Program-made: the position numbers and the translations under genes
In this document: piece after piece, positions 16,455 to 25,128 of the stretch
How the letters are laid out: each line of letters opens with the position of its first letter
How positions within the stretch are numbered: the first letter of the stretch is position 1
Notes under the pieces: model-generated
The model's database searches: none
What the model saw: the letters and a program-made list of their open reading frames with translations, nothing else
Told to the model about the DNA's origin: nothing
Assembly (NCBI GenBank): GCA_029263125.1
Contig: JAJCYD010000027.1
Span: forward strand, 1-64,000
DNA: 64,000 nucleotides
Direction of reading: 5' to 3'
DNA from: Solirubrobacteraceae bacterium
GTDB lineage: Bacteria > Actinomycetota > Thermoleophilia > Solirubrobacterales > Solirubrobacteraceae

Positions 16455-17401
16455 GATGTCGCTCCCGACGGCGCCGGCGCCCAGCCCGCGCGTGGGTCGG
16501 GCAGCGGCGTCAGCCGCGCGGCGATCTGCTCGCGACGCGGCTCCAGGAACGGCGGCAGGATAAGCGTGGTTCCGAGCTCTTCGACGGGTCCGTCGACGGT
16601 GAAGCCGGGCTCCAGCGTGGCAAGCTCGTAGAGCACACCGCCGGGCTCGCGAAAGTACAGCGAGTGGAAGTAGTGGCGGTCGACGAACCCGCTGCTCGGC
16701 ACGCGAGCCTCGGCTACGCGCTCGATCCATCCCGGCAGATCCTCGTCGGTCGTGCCGAAGGCGACGTGATGTACGACCCCGGCGCTCTGGCGGCCGCGAT
16801 TCTCCGGCGCCGGATCGAACGCGATCCAGCTGCCACGGCGCTCGCCGCGCAGCTGGAAGCGGTCCTCGTCGCCGATGCGCTCGGCGCCCATCAGCTGCTC
16901 CAACATCCGCGCGCTGCCGTCGGGGCGGTGGCTGTAGGCGCGCACGCCCTCGAAGCCCTGCAGCGCATGCTCGGCCGGCACGTCGGGGTGCTCGGCGATC
17001 AGCGCCGGATCGTTCGAGGAGGAGACGACGAGCTCGTGCTCGAGCCCCTCGGGGTCGGCGAAGCGCACCGAGTCGCCGTCGCCGCGCGTCACCGTGACGC
17101 CCTCGTCCGTCAGGCGCGAAGCCCAGAACGCGAGCGCGTCCGCACAGCCCACGCGCCAGACGATGCGATGCACCATTCCCGCGCCAGGGCGCCCTGGAAC
17201 AGCACCGGGATACTCGAAGAACGTCAGGTCGGCGCCCGGCCGGGCATGCTCGTCGCCGTAGAAGAGGTGGTAGACGCTGGGATCGTCCTGGTTGACGGTC
17301 TTGGCGATCATCCGCAGCCCGAGCACGCGCGTGTAGAAGTCGACGTTGCCGGGGGCGTCGCCGGTGATGGCGGAGATGTGGTGGATGCCGTCGAGTCGCA
17401 T
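16451..17401 (-). CDS. VOC-family ring-cleaving dioxygenase (MhqO/MhqA-like)
   Basis: The product is 316 aa with two vicinal-oxygen-chelate repeats. The metal ligands are visible as the His in LDGIHHISAI, the His in VVHHVAFG and the Glu in GVLYELATL. The N-terminus GIHHISAITGDAPGNVDFYT matches hydroquinone-cleaving dioxygenases of the PcpA/LinE/MhqO group, which use Fe(II). AAGGAG lies six bases before the ATG at 17401. The reductase gene downstream supplies a related activity. A palindrome at 17432-17445 is the likely repressor site. Confidence 0.88.
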   Translation of the reverse strand: MRLDGIHHISAITGDAPGNVDFYTRVLGLRMIAKTVNQDDPSVYHLFYGDEHARPGADLTFFEYPGAVPGRPGAGMVHRIVWRVGCADALAFWASRLTDEGVTVTRGDGDSVRFADPEGLEHELVVSSSNDPALIAEHPDVPAEHALQGFEGVRAYSHRPDGSARMLEQLMGAERIGDEDRFQLRGERRGSWIAFDPAPENRGRQSAGVVHHVAFGTTDEDLPGWIERVAEARVPSSGFVDRHYFHSLYFREPGGVLYELATLEPGFTVDGPVEELGTTLILPPFLEPRREQIAARLTPLPDPRAGWAPAPSGATS

Positions 17402-17431
17402 GGTGCTCCTTATACCCAGCCGCGAGAAATA

Positions 17432-17445
17432 GTTGCACGCGCAAC
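17432..17445 (-). promoter_or_regulatory. MarR-type operator before the dioxygenase/reductase operon
   Basis: The sequence GTTGCACGCGCAAC is an imperfect dyad 31 bases upstream of the dioxygenase start. Read in the gene direction (GTTGCGCGTGCAAC) it matches the operator-like palindrome at 35442-35455 at 13 of 14 positions. Confidence 0.65.
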
Positions 17446-17539
17446 CATACCAATGCTGGGCCGGTTGCTGGCTATGGCGTGGTCGCGCGGGCCGCTGCAC
17501 GCAGAGCACCATCGCGCTGCGCGGGACCGCCAGCACCGG

Positions 17540-18169
17540 TCATCGCCTGGCAGATCCCGCGCCGCGGCGCTGCTTGGCGACGACACCCGTGCTCGTCGTG
17601 ACCTTGCCCTGAAACAGCCATGAGGTCTGACGCAGCGAGAACGCAAGGTCACACGCCTCGACGGCCGAGACCGCGTCCTTGGGGATGACGACGTCATACC
17701 AGCGCAGCGCCGCGCTCGCGGCGGTGTAGTGCACACAGATGTTCGCGACGGTGCCGCACAGCACGATCGTCTGGACGTGCCACAGCCTGAGCATGTGGTC
17801 AAGCTCGGTGCCATAGAACGCGTCGTAGCGGACCTTCTGCACCACCAGTTCGCCCGCGGCCGGTGCGAGCTCGTCGATCATCTCCCAGCCCCACGTCCCA
17901 CGCAGCGCGTGCGCGGGCCAGATCGCAAACTCGGGATCCCCCGGATCGTGCGTGTCCTGGCTGAAGGCGACGCGCATCCCGCTCTCGCGCGCGAAATCGA
18001 GGAGGCGGCGGATCGCGGGCACGGTGCTCGGCGCGCTCTTGACCTGCAGCGTGCCCTCGTCGCGCACGAAGTCGTTCTGCATGTCGATGATCACGAGCGC
18101 GGTGCTCGCCGGGTCCAGCACGACGCGCTTGTGCACCTCGTAGTCGGGAATCTCAACCTTCGTGGGCAT
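17540..18169 (-). CDS. Isochorismatase-family cysteine hydrolase
   Basis: The product is 209 aa. The catalytic triad is visible: Asp in LVIIDMQNDFV, Lys in VVQKVRYDAFYG and Cys in LCGTVANICVHYTA. The sequence is closest in feel to nicotinamidase-like or N-carbamoyl-amide hydrolases; the substrate cannot be told from the sequence. The position between the quinone operon and a Uma2 gene gives no pathway. The last 15 residues are basic and low in complexity. Confidence 0.85.
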   Translation of the reverse strand: MPTKVEIPDYEVHKRVVLDPASTALVIIDMQNDFVRDEGTLQVKSAPSTVPAIRRLLDFARESGMRVAFSQDTHDPGDPEFAIWPAHALRGTWGWEMIDELAPAAGELVVQKVRYDAFYGTELDHMLRLWHVQTIVLCGTVANICVHYTAASAALRWYDVVIPKDAVSAVEACDLAFSLRQTSWLFQGKVTTSTGVVAKQRRGAGSARR

Positions 18170-18302
18170 GCGCTTGGTCCTCTCGGCGATCGGTCGCGCT
18201 AGGCGACGGTGACGTCAACCCGTGTTCTGGCCAACCTGACGGTCCCTGGTGACGCAGCCCGTGGTGGTACACATGTCGCACGCATCGACGGACTATGGGT
18301 GG

Positions 18303-18890
18303 CTATGACTCCGGGCTGACGTCCCGGGGCGGCAGGAGGTCCGCGACCTCGACCGTCAACGGCAGGCGCATGGCGGTGACGGTCTCCGTGTCAGTTGCCA
18401 CCTCGATGTGGTCATAGCGGCCACCGACGGGGTCGCGGTGGATGACAAGCCGGCGGCCGCTGAGATCGAGCACCCAGTACTCCGGGATGGCTGCTTCCGC
18501 GTAGATCTCGGCCTTGCGTCCGAGGTCGATGCGGCGGGACGTCACGCTGACCTCGATGACCAGCAGCGCTTCTGGGTGGGCGGTGGCGTCCCAGCTGGTT
18601 GCCGGCACGACGGCGAGATCGGGTTCGGGCTGGCTGATCGGGCTGACGACGTTCAAAGGGCATTGCGGGCTGACCTCGAGACCGGCTGCGGCCGCGATCG
18701 GGGCGAGCAGCGTGGTCAGCCGGCAGATCGCCACCGTGTGGTGCCAGCCCTGCGGGCTCATCTCGACCAGGACCCCGTCGAGCAGCTCGATGTGATCGTC
18801 CTCGCCGAGGATCTCCGCATTGACCATCGCATCGACATCCTCGACGGTGAGCGGATGCACCGGGAGCGAGGGGTCGACGGAGACGGCCAT
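18303..18890 (-). CDS. Uma2-family putative endonuclease-like protein
   Basis: The product is 195 aa. The pattern of the family is complete: LTVEDVDAMVNAEILGEDD, HIELLDGVLVEMSPQGWHH, then QPEPDLAVVP, LLVIEVSVTS, RKAEIYAEAAIPEYWVLDL. These give the P-D, E-x-S and K elements of a PD-(D/E)XK fold. It is a paralogue of the gene at 4230-4751 and likewise single, with no obvious partner. The function of Uma2 proteins is not settled. Confidence 0.85.
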   Translation of the reverse strand: MAVSVDPSLPVHPLTVEDVDAMVNAEILGEDDHIELLDGVLVEMSPQGWHHTVAICRLTTLLAPIAAAAGLEVSPQCPLNVVSPISQPEPDLAVVPATSWDATAHPEALLVIEVSVTSRRIDLGRKAEIYAEAAIPEYWVLDLSGRRLVIHRDPVGGRYDHIEVATDTETVTAMRLPLTVEVADLLPPRDVSPES

Positions 18891-19313
18891 GCGGCCGATC
18901 GTACTCCCGACGGCTGCCTCCGACCAGGCGTTGATGGCTCACTCACCGGCCGGCGTCGATCTGTGCGAACCCATGACCGCAGCGTCACGCCCAAGGTGTC
19001 ACAGAACAACACGCGAACGTCACGAATCGGCGCGAGCCAACAGCAATCGTCTGGTCAGTCGGCGCATGGGATGGGTGCACTTATCCGCCCAGATCGGCTG
19101 GGGTGGTGGGGTGATGTGTGCGCGTGGGCGGGTTCTGCATGTCGTGGATGCCGCTTGCGCCCAGGTCGGCTGGGTTGCCGGGGCGAGGCCTGCATCTGGG
19201 CGGGTCTTGCATGACGTTGATGCCAAACCCGCCCAGGCTCCGCGGCCGGCGGATCGCCACCGCCTGATCGACGCGGCCGGCGGCGAAGGCGCCGATGGCG
19301 GCGGCGGGATTGC
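18891..19313. other. Long gene-free region with tandem degenerate repeats
   Basis: No gene is convincing here. The part from about 19065 to 19240 has three related blocks, each with a GCATG...ATG palindrome-like piece followed by CGCCCAG and GGCTGG. Two of them carry the 9-7-9 palindrome spacing. The rest (18891-19060) shows nothing recognisable. Confidence 0.6.
19065..19240 (+). repeat. Tandem copies of the dispersed TGCAT palindromic repeat
   Basis: Copy one: GTTCTGCAT (19132-19140), seven bases, ATGCCGCTT. Copy two: GTCTTGCAT (19204-19212), seven bases, ATGCCAAAC. A weaker block at 19068-19105 shares the CGCCCAGATCGGCTGG tail. These are more degenerate than the copies at 3.7 and 15.4 kb. 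Confidence 0.55.
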
Positions 19314-19360
19314 CGCTGTCCTGTTCTGTGGTCGTCCTGTGACCACAGGGCAGGACAGCG
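19314..19360. promoter_or_regulatory. Long near-perfect palindrome directly upstream of uvrC
   Basis: Outer arms CGCTGTCCTG and CAGGACAGCG (10 bp) and inner arms CTGTGGTC and GACCACAG (8 bp) are both perfect. They are separated by a two-base mismatch on each side, with a 7-base centre. It ends eight bases before the TATCCT hexamer, so it covers the expected -35 region. Confidence 0.6.
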
Positions 19361-19382
19361 CCCGATCTATCCTCGATCGTGC

Positions 19383-21281
19383 ATGGCGACCACCCCCGAA
19401 TCCACGCGCGACAGCCGCCTCGCCGAGCAGCGCCGCCACCTTCCCGACGGCCCCGGCGTTTACCTGTTCCGAGACGACAAGGGCGTCGTCATCTACGTCG
19501 GCAAGGCGATCTCGATCCGCAAGCGCGTCGCCGGCCACTTCACCAACGCGCGAGGCGGCGGGGCCACGCGCGGGGCGGTCGAGATGGTCAGCCGGATCCA
19601 TCAGATCGAGTTCCTCCTGGTGGCCTCCGAAGCCGAGGCGCTGCTCACCGAGAACACGTTCATCAAGGAGTACAAGCCGCGCTTCAACGTCCGCCTGCGC
19701 GACGACAAGTCCTATCCCTTCCTCGCCATCTCGCTCGACGAGGAGTTCCCACGCGTCTACTTCACGCGCGAGCGCCATCGCAAGGACCGCGCCTACTTCG
19801 GGCCCTACTCCAACGCCAAGAAGGTCCGCGGCACGCTTGACCTGCTGCAGAAGGTCTTCGCGTTTCGCTCCTGCCCCGCCACCGAGCCGGGACGGCGCAG
19901 CGGCTCGCCGTGCCTGGACTTCTACATCAAGCGCTGCGGCGCGCCGTGCGTCGGCTACCAATCACAGCAGGAGTACCGCCAGGCGATCGACGGCGTCATC
20001 GACTTCCTCTCCGGCCGCTACCGCCAGATCGAGCACGACCTCGAGCTGCGGATGAAGGCTGCGAGCGCCGCCGAGGAATTCGAGCAGGCCGCACTGGAGC
20101 GCAACCGCCTCAAAGCGGTCAAGAGCCTGCTCGAGCGCCAGCGCGTGGCCAACGAGTCAGTCGGCACCCTCGACGCGATCGCCATCGCCACCGACGGCAC
20201 GGACGCCAACGCGCAGGTCTTCCAGATCCGCGACGGCGTGCTGTCCGATCGTCAGTCCTTCTATCTCGCAAACGAGACCGGCCGCGAGCGCGGCGAGGTC
20301 GCCGTCGAGTTCATCCTGCAGTACTACGACGCGACGATGGCGATCCCGGCGCAGGTCATCGTCCAGCTCGACGTCCCGGACACGGCCGCGCTCGGCGAGG
20401 CGCTGGCGACCCGGCGCGGATCGCGCGTCGAGGTCAGAGCGGCGGAGCGCGGGGACAAGCGGCGCATCCTCGAGCTCGCCGAGCGCAACGCGAAGCTCGC
20501 CCTGGACCAGGAGCGCCTGCGCGACGAGCGCCGCCGCCAGCAGCGTGTCGAGGCGCTGGATGGCCTGCAGTCGGCGCTGGGCATGGACGCGCTGCCGCTG
20601 CGCATCGAGTGCTTTGACATCTCCAACCTCATGGGCACCAACACCGTCGCGTCGATGGTCGTCTTCGAGGCCGGTGCCCCGAAGAAGGCCGACTACCGCC
20701 GCTTCACCATCCGCTCGACGGCCGAGGGCGTGCCCGACGACGTCGCCGCGATGGCGGAGGTGCTCGGGCGGCGGCTGGCTCGCTGGGAGTCCGAGCAGGA
20801 TCTCAGCCCCAACGACCCCAAGCGCAATGAGTCCTTCGCCACGCTGCCGGGCCTGATCGTCATCGACGGCGGCCCCGGCCAGCTGTCGGCCGGCATCAAC
20901 GCGCTGCAGGGCTTCATCGACAGGGGCGTCACGGTCGTCAGCCTCGCCAAGCGCGTCGAGGAGATCTTCCAGCCCGGGCGCCGATCGCCGCTGCTGCTGG
21001 CTCACGACACCCCCGAGCTGCAGCTCCTGCAACGGGTGCGCGACGAGGCGCACCGCTTCGCGATCACCCATCACCGCGTCCGGCGCGACCGCGAGATGAC
21101 CGCGTCGGCATTGGACGGCCTGCCCGGAGTCGGGCCCAAGCGCAAGCGCGCGCTGCTCAAGCACTTCGGCTCGCCCGACAGCGTGCTCGCGGCGTCGCGC
21201 GAGGCGCTGGAAGCGGTGTCGGGAATGCCCTCGAAGGTCGCGCGCGACGTGTACTCATATCTGAATCGCACATCCGGTTGA
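19383..21281 (+). CDS. uvrC: UvrABC excinuclease subunit C
   Basis: The product is 632 aa, a typical length. The N-terminal GIY-YIG nuclease reads GPGVYLFRDD, VVIYVGKAISIRKRV and LLTENTFIKEY. A Cys-rich patch (CPATEPG, CLDFYIKRCGAPC) follows, then the UVR motif, the RNase H-like nuclease (ECFDISNLMGTN, VIDGGPGQL) and the C-terminal HhH pair (DGLPGVGPKRKRALLKHFG, VSGMPSKVA). It makes both incisions in nucleotide excision repair with UvrA and UvrB. TATCCT at 19368-19373 lies nine bases before the ATG, so the mRNA is nearly leaderless. Confidence 0.97.
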   Translation: MATTPESTRDSRLAEQRRHLPDGPGVYLFRDDKGVVIYVGKAISIRKRVAGHFTNARGGGATRGAVEMVSRIHQIEFLLVASEAEALLTENTFIKEYKPRFNVRLRDDKSYPFLAISLDEEFPRVYFTRERHRKDRAYFGPYSNAKKVRGTLDLLQKVFAFRSCPATEPGRRSGSPCLDFYIKRCGAPCVGYQSQQEYRQAIDGVIDFLSGRYRQIEHDLELRMKAASAAEEFEQAALERNRLKAVKSLLERQRVANESVGTLDAIAIATDGTDANAQVFQIRDGVLSDRQSFYLANETGRERGEVAVEFILQYYDATMAIPAQVIVQLDVPDTAALGEALATRRGSRVEVRAAERGDKRRILELAERNAKLALDQERLRDERRRQQRVEALDGLQSALGMDALPLRIECFDISNLMGTNTVASMVVFEAGAPKKADYRRFTIRSTAEGVPDDVAAMAEVLGRRLARWESEQDLSPNDPKRNESFATLPGLIVIDGGPGQLSAGINALQGFIDRGVTVVSLAKRVEEIFQPGRRSPLLLAHDTPELQLLQRVRDEAHRFAITHHRVRRDREMTASALDGLPGVGPKRKRALLKHFGSPDSVLAASREALEAVSGMPSKVARDVYSYLNRTSG

Positions 21282-21307
21282 CCGGGCGACACGCAAGAAT
21301 CGGTGAC

Positions 21308-22213
21308 GTGAGCGCCATCGACAAGCCCCCACCGACATTCGCCCTCGAGGACCTCGTCGTCATCACCGGATTCTCGGGAGCCGGCAAGTCCACGGCGCTG
21401 AACGTCTTCGAGGACACGGGCTACTTCTGTGTCGACAACCTCCCGCCGGAGATGATCGGCAGCCTCGTCGAGCTGTTCGTCCACGAGGGCTCCAAGGTCG
21501 AGCGCGCCGCGATCGTCTCAGACGTGCGCGGCGGCGACCTCTTCGATGCGCTGAGCGTCGTGCTCGACGAGCTGGTGGCGCGCGGGGTCAAGCACCACGT
21601 CCTGTTCCTCGACGCCGACGAGGAGACGCTGCTCGGGCGCTACAAGGAGACCCGCCGGCGCCACCCGCTCAGTCCGACCGGCTCGGTCGCGCACGGGATC
21701 GCCGCCGAGCGCGAGGCGCTCGCGCCGTTCCGGGCGCGGGCCGACCTCGTGCTGGACACCAGCGGGATCAGCGCCGCGACGCTGCGCCGGCGCGTCATCG
21801 ACGAGTTCCTGCCGCGCCAGTCGCGCTCCAAGCTTGCGTTGACGTTCACCTCGTTCGGACACAAGCACGGCCTGCCGCGGGACGCCGACACCGTGATCGA
21901 CGTGCGCTTCCTGCCCAACCCGCACTGGGAGCCCGAGCTGCGCCCGCTGACCGGCTTCGACCCGCAGGTCGTCGAGCACATCGACAAGGGAGGCACGTTG
22001 CAGGCGTTTTACGAACGGCTCGATCCGCTGCTGGACTTCCTGATCCCCGAGTACATCGCCGAGGGCAAGGCCCACCTGGGGATCGCCATCGGCTGCACCG
22101 GCGGGCGTCACCGCTCGGTCGCCGTCGCCGAGGCGCTGGCGAAGCGCTATCGCTCCCGCGACGACGTCGAGGTCGAGGTCGCCCATCGCGACGTCGGGCG
22201 GCTGGCGCGATGA
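21308..22213 (+). CDS. rapZ: RapZ-like nucleotide-binding protein (YvcJ family)
   Basis: The product is 301 aa from the GTG at 21308. Walker A is ITGFSGAGKSTALN, followed by the signature GYFCVDNLPPEMI, RGGDLFD, RRRHPLSP and the C-terminal IGCTGGRHRSVAVAEAL. The family binds ATP/GTP and, in some bacteria, small RNAs. It follows uvrC by 26 bases, the common actinobacterial order. The usual next genes (yvcK and whiA) are absent; instead a VOC protein overlaps its stop. Confidence 0.93.
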   Translation: MSAIDKPPPTFALEDLVVITGFSGAGKSTALNVFEDTGYFCVDNLPPEMIGSLVELFVHEGSKVERAAIVSDVRGGDLFDALSVVLDELVARGVKHHVLFLDADEETLLGRYKETRRRHPLSPTGSVAHGIAAEREALAPFRARADLVLDTSGISAATLRRRVIDEFLPRQSRSKLALTFTSFGHKHGLPRDADTVIDVRFLPNPHWEPELRPLTGFDPQVVEHIDKGGTLQAFYERLDPLLDFLIPEYIAEGKAHLGIAIGCTGGRHRSVAVAEALAKRYRSRDDVEVEVAHRDVGRLAR

Positions 22214-22575
22214 TCGTCCACGTCGCCTTCGAGGTCACCGATCTCGCTCGCTCGGCGCGCTTCTACGACGCGATTTTCACCTCGCTCGGCGCCCGGCGGA
22301 TGTTCGAAACCGGCGGCGCGATCGCCTACGGCCGCGATCGCGAGCAGTTCTGGATCGTTGCGCGCGGGCGCAGGCCGGCGCCGAGCTACGGCCACGTCGC
22401 GCTCGCCGCAGCCGGCCGCGCGGCGGTCAACGGCGCCCATGCCGCGGGCCTCGAGCATGGGGGCAGCGACGACGGCGCCCCGGGGCCGCGCCCGCAGTAC
22501 GGCACGTCGTACTACGCCGGCTATCTGCTGGACCCCGACGGGCTGCGCGTCGAGCTCGTGGCGGGGGCGCGGTGA
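22210..22575 (+). CDS. VOC-superfamily (glyoxalase-like) protein
   Basis: The product is 121 aa, starting in an ATGA overlap with rapZ. It begins with HVAFEVTDLARSARFYDAIF and ends SYYAGYLLDPDGLRVELVA, the single-module VOC pattern with a candidate metal His at residue 4, His in YGHVALAA and Glu near the C-terminus. Homodimeric VOC proteins include glyoxalase I, dioxygenases and fosfomycin or bleomycin resistance proteins; the substrate here is unknown. Coupling to rapZ is unusual. Confidence 0.8.
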   Translation: MIVHVAFEVTDLARSARFYDAIFTSLGARRMFETGGAIAYGRDREQFWIVARGRRPAPSYGHVALAAAGRAAVNGAHAAGLEHGGSDDGAPGPRPQYGTSYYAGYLLDPDGLRVELVAGAR

Positions 22576-22796
22576 CCGGCGAGCCGGAGGGCGAGCCCGA
22601 GCCCGAAGAGCTCCCTGTGCGGCTGATCGTTGCCGCGTACCTGATGGCGTTGCTCTGCGCCGTCGTGCCGCTGATCGTCCTCGGCGCGGGATTTGCGGGC
22701 GTCGTGGTGTTCAACCGCGGCAAGCGAAGCGCCGGCGCGGGCGTCATCGCGGTCGCGGTGCTGAGCGCGGCGATCGGCATCGCGCTGCGAACCTGA
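22572..22796 (+). CDS. Small two-helix membrane protein
   Basis: The product is 74 aa, with the GTG at 22572 overlapping the previous stop. An acidic Glu/Pro-rich head (EPEGEPEPEELPVR) precedes two membrane segments (IVAAYLMALLCAVVPLIVLG and GAGVIAVAVLSAAIGIAL). I do not recognise the family. It ends the uvrC-rapZ unit; the P-II gene follows after about 150 bases. Confidence 0.65.
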   Translation: MTGEPEGEPEPEELPVRLIVAAYLMALLCAVVPLIVLGAGFAGVVVFNRGKRSAGAGVIAVAVLSAAIGIALRT

Positions 22797-22945
22797 CACG
22801 CGGTCCAACTGCGGCGAGCGATCGTTGTACACCCGGGCCATAGACCCGGCGCGATCTTTGTCCATGCGTAGGAGGTGGCGCCCGGCCCGGGCGGCGAGCC
22901 TGGTCGCGCACGTCATCTCGCGACTGCAGGGAGGGGTTGAGGACC

Positions 22946-23299
22946 GTGAAGCTCGTGATCGCCGTCGTGCGACCGGACAAGGCCAACGACGTGCTCGAAG
23001 CGCTCTACCGCGCCGAGGTGCGCGGCCTCTCGCTGAGCCGCGTGCAGGGCCATGGCGGTGAGCTCGAACGCGTCGAGACCTACCGCGGCGCGACCGTCAA
23101 GATGGGGTTGACCGACAAGGTTCGCTTCGAGATCGCGGTCTCCGACGAGTTCGTCGAGCCGACGATCGACGCCCTCTGCGAGGGCGGGCAGACCGGCGAG
23201 GTGGGGGACGGGAAGATCTTCGTCGTGGCGCTGGAGCGCGTCGTGCGCATCCGCACCGGTGAGCGCGATCACGGCGCCGTGACGCCGGTCGGCTCGTGA
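22946..23299 (+). CDS. glnB: P-II family nitrogen regulator, divergent T-loop
   Basis: The product is 117 aa from the GTG at 22946, chosen because GGGAGGGG sits about nine bases upstream; a TTG three codons earlier touches that RBS. The fold markers are MKLVIAVVRPDKANDVLEAL, GQTGEVGDGKIFVVALE and the end RIRTGER. In the T-loop the usual YRGAEY reads YRGATV, so the Tyr51 modified by uridylylation or adenylylation is missing and Glu50 is also changed. The stop overlaps the amtB start (GTGA), so its role is probably control of AmtB. Confidence 0.88.
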   Translation: MKLVIAVVRPDKANDVLEALYRAEVRGLSLSRVQGHGGELERVETYRGATVKMGLTDKVRFEIAVSDEFVEPTIDALCEGGQTGEVGDGKIFVVALERVVRIRTGERDHGAVTPVGS

Positions 23300-24603
23300 G
23301 AGCGCTGCAGGCCGCGGCCGGCGTGGACGCCGGCGACACGGCGTGGATGCTCGCCGCGACGGCGCTCGTCCTGCTGATGACGCCGGCGCTGGGCCTGTTC
23401 TACGCGGGACTGGTGCGCGAGAAGAACACGCTGAACACGTTCATGATGTGCGTCGCCGCGCTGTCGGTCGCGACGATCTGCTTCGCGCTCGTCGGCTACT
23501 CGCTGGCCTTCGACGGTGACGGCTCGCTCGTCGGCGGGCTGGGACACGTCTTCCTGCAGGGCGTCGGCTTCGAGCCGCGCGACGGGACGACGATCCCGCA
23601 CCTGCTGTTCTTCGCCTTCCAGACGACGTTCTGCATCATCACGACCGCCCTGGTCTCCGGAGCGGTCGTGGAGCGGATGCGCTTCGGGCCGTTTCTGATC
23701 TTCGCGGCCCTGTGGTCGATCCTCGTGTACTCCGTGCTGGCGCACTGGGCCTTCGGCGGCGGCTGGCTGCAGGCGGGCGGCACGCTGGACTTCGCCGGTG
23801 GCATCCCGGTCGAGATGGGATCGGGCTTCTCCGCGCTGGCGGCCGCCCTCGTCGTCGGGGCGCGCAAGGACTACGGCCGCCAGGCGCTGCTGCCCCACAA
23901 CGCGATGTACGTGCTCGTCGGCGCCGGCCTGCTGTGGTTCGGCTGGTTCGGCTTCAACGGCGGCAGCGGGTTCGGCGCCAACGACGCCAGCGTGCTGGCC
24001 TTCGTGAACACGCTGCTGACTCCGGCCGCCGCGCTGCTCGTGTGGTTCGTGCTCGATCTCCTGCGCGGTCGCCAGGTGACGGCGATCGGCGCGGCGACGG
24101 CGATCATCGTCGGCTGTGTGGCGATCACGCCGGCCGGCGGCTTCATCAGCCCGGGGTGGGCGCTCGTGCTCGGCGGGCTGGCCGCCCTGCCCAGCTACGC
24201 GGTGATCGTGTGGCGCACGCGGACGCGCGTCGACGAGACGCTCGACGTGCTGGCCGCTCACGGCATCGCGGGCCTCACCGGCATCGTGTTCATCGGCGTC
24301 GTCGCACAGATGTCCTGGAACGGCGTCTCCGACGGCCTCCTGTACGGCAACGCCGAGCAGCTCGGCTCCCAGCTGCTCGCGGTGCTCGCGGCGCCCGCGT
24401 ATGCCTTCGGCGCGACGTATGCGCTGCTGCGGATCATCGGGGCGTTCACCGCGCTGCGCGGCCCCGACCGCGACGAGGCCGTCGGCATGGACATCATCCA
24501 CCACGGCGAGGAGGCCTACGTGCGCGGCGAGGGCGCGATTCTGATCACACCCGAGGGCAGCGTCGAGGATGAGCTGGCCGCCGTCGGTCCCGGGTCGCGA
24601 TAG
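23296..24603 (+). CDS. amtB: Ammonium transporter AmtB
   Basis: The product is 435 aa with eleven predicted membrane helices. It starts with an exported N-terminus (AGVDAGDTAWMLAATALVLL) and shows TPALGLFYAGLVREKNTLN. The twin His of the pore are in VLAHWAFGGGWLQ and VLAAHGIAGLTGIVF. The cytoplasmic C-terminus after HHGEEAYVRGEG is the P-II docking region. It conducts ammonium or ammonia and is sandwiched between two P-II genes. Confidence 0.96.
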   Translation: MRALQAAAGVDAGDTAWMLAATALVLLMTPALGLFYAGLVREKNTLNTFMMCVAALSVATICFALVGYSLAFDGDGSLVGGLGHVFLQGVGFEPRDGTTIPHLLFFAFQTTFCIITTALVSGAVVERMRFGPFLIFAALWSILVYSVLAHWAFGGGWLQAGGTLDFAGGIPVEMGSGFSALAAALVVGARKDYGRQALLPHNAMYVLVGAGLLWFGWFGFNGGSGFGANDASVLAFVNTLLTPAAALLVWFVLDLLRGRQVTAIGAATAIIVGCVAITPAGGFISPGWALVLGGLAALPSYAVIVWRTRTRVDETLDVLAAHGIAGLTGIVFIGVVAQMSWNGVSDGLLYGNAEQLGSQLLAVLAAPAYAFGATYALLRIIGAFTALRGPDRDEAVGMDIIHHGEEAYVRGEGAILITPEGSVEDELAAVGPGSR

Positions 24604-24653
24604 CGGGTGTACGGTGCGATCACACGATCCACGAGGGGCGATGAGGTGACTGC

Positions 24654-25019
24654 ATGAAGATGGTGATGGCGTACATCCGCCACGAGGCGTTCGAGCCGAT
24701 CCGCGCCGACCTGCTCGTCAAGGGCTTTCCGTCGCTGTCGGTCAGCGAGGTCAAGGGCTCCGGGCGCCAGAAGGGGATCACCGAGCGCTACCGCGGCGCG
24801 GAGCTGACGAACTACCTGCGCCCGAAGGTCAAGATCGAGTGCGTCGTCGCAGCCGGGGACGTTCGCACGGTCGTCGACACGATCCTCGTGCACGCGCGCA
24901 CCGGCGGCGTCGGAGACGGCAAGGTCTTCGTGCTGCCCGTCGAGGAGGCCTATCGCGTGCGTACCGGTGAGGCGGGCGAGGAGATCCTCCAGGCGCATGC
25001 GAGCGACGCGCAGGAGTAG
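24654..25019 (+). CDS. Second P-II family nitrogen regulator
   Basis: The product is 121 aa with a GAGGGGCGATGAGG region before the ATG. It has the canonical T-loop entry GSGRQKGITERYRGAEL, keeping Gln39 and Glu50, but Leu replaces Tyr51. ATP-binding parts are TGGVGDGKVFVLPVEEAYRVRTGE. The missing Tyr means control by direct binding of ATP, ADP and 2-oxoglutarate rather than covalent modification. It lies 50 bases after amtB and probably forms one operon with it. Confidence 0.9.
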   Translation: MKMVMAYIRHEAFEPIRADLLVKGFPSLSVSEVKGSGRQKGITERYRGAELTNYLRPKVKIECVVAAGDVRTVVDTILVHARTGGVGDGKVFVLPVEEAYRVRTGEAGEEILQAHASDAQE

Positions 25020-25128
25020 CGCCCCTCCAGGCGCACACCCGATTCCCAGCAAACTCGTACACGGCTCTTATGTGGGCCTGGGACCGTCGATGGCGTAGCG
25101 CGTACTGCCACCGAACGAAAGGTCCTTC

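Noticed and set aside
22840-22860. CCGGG...CCCGG stem before glnB as a riboswitch
   Set aside because: Only a 5-bp stem is present and no known riboswitch core is recognisable.
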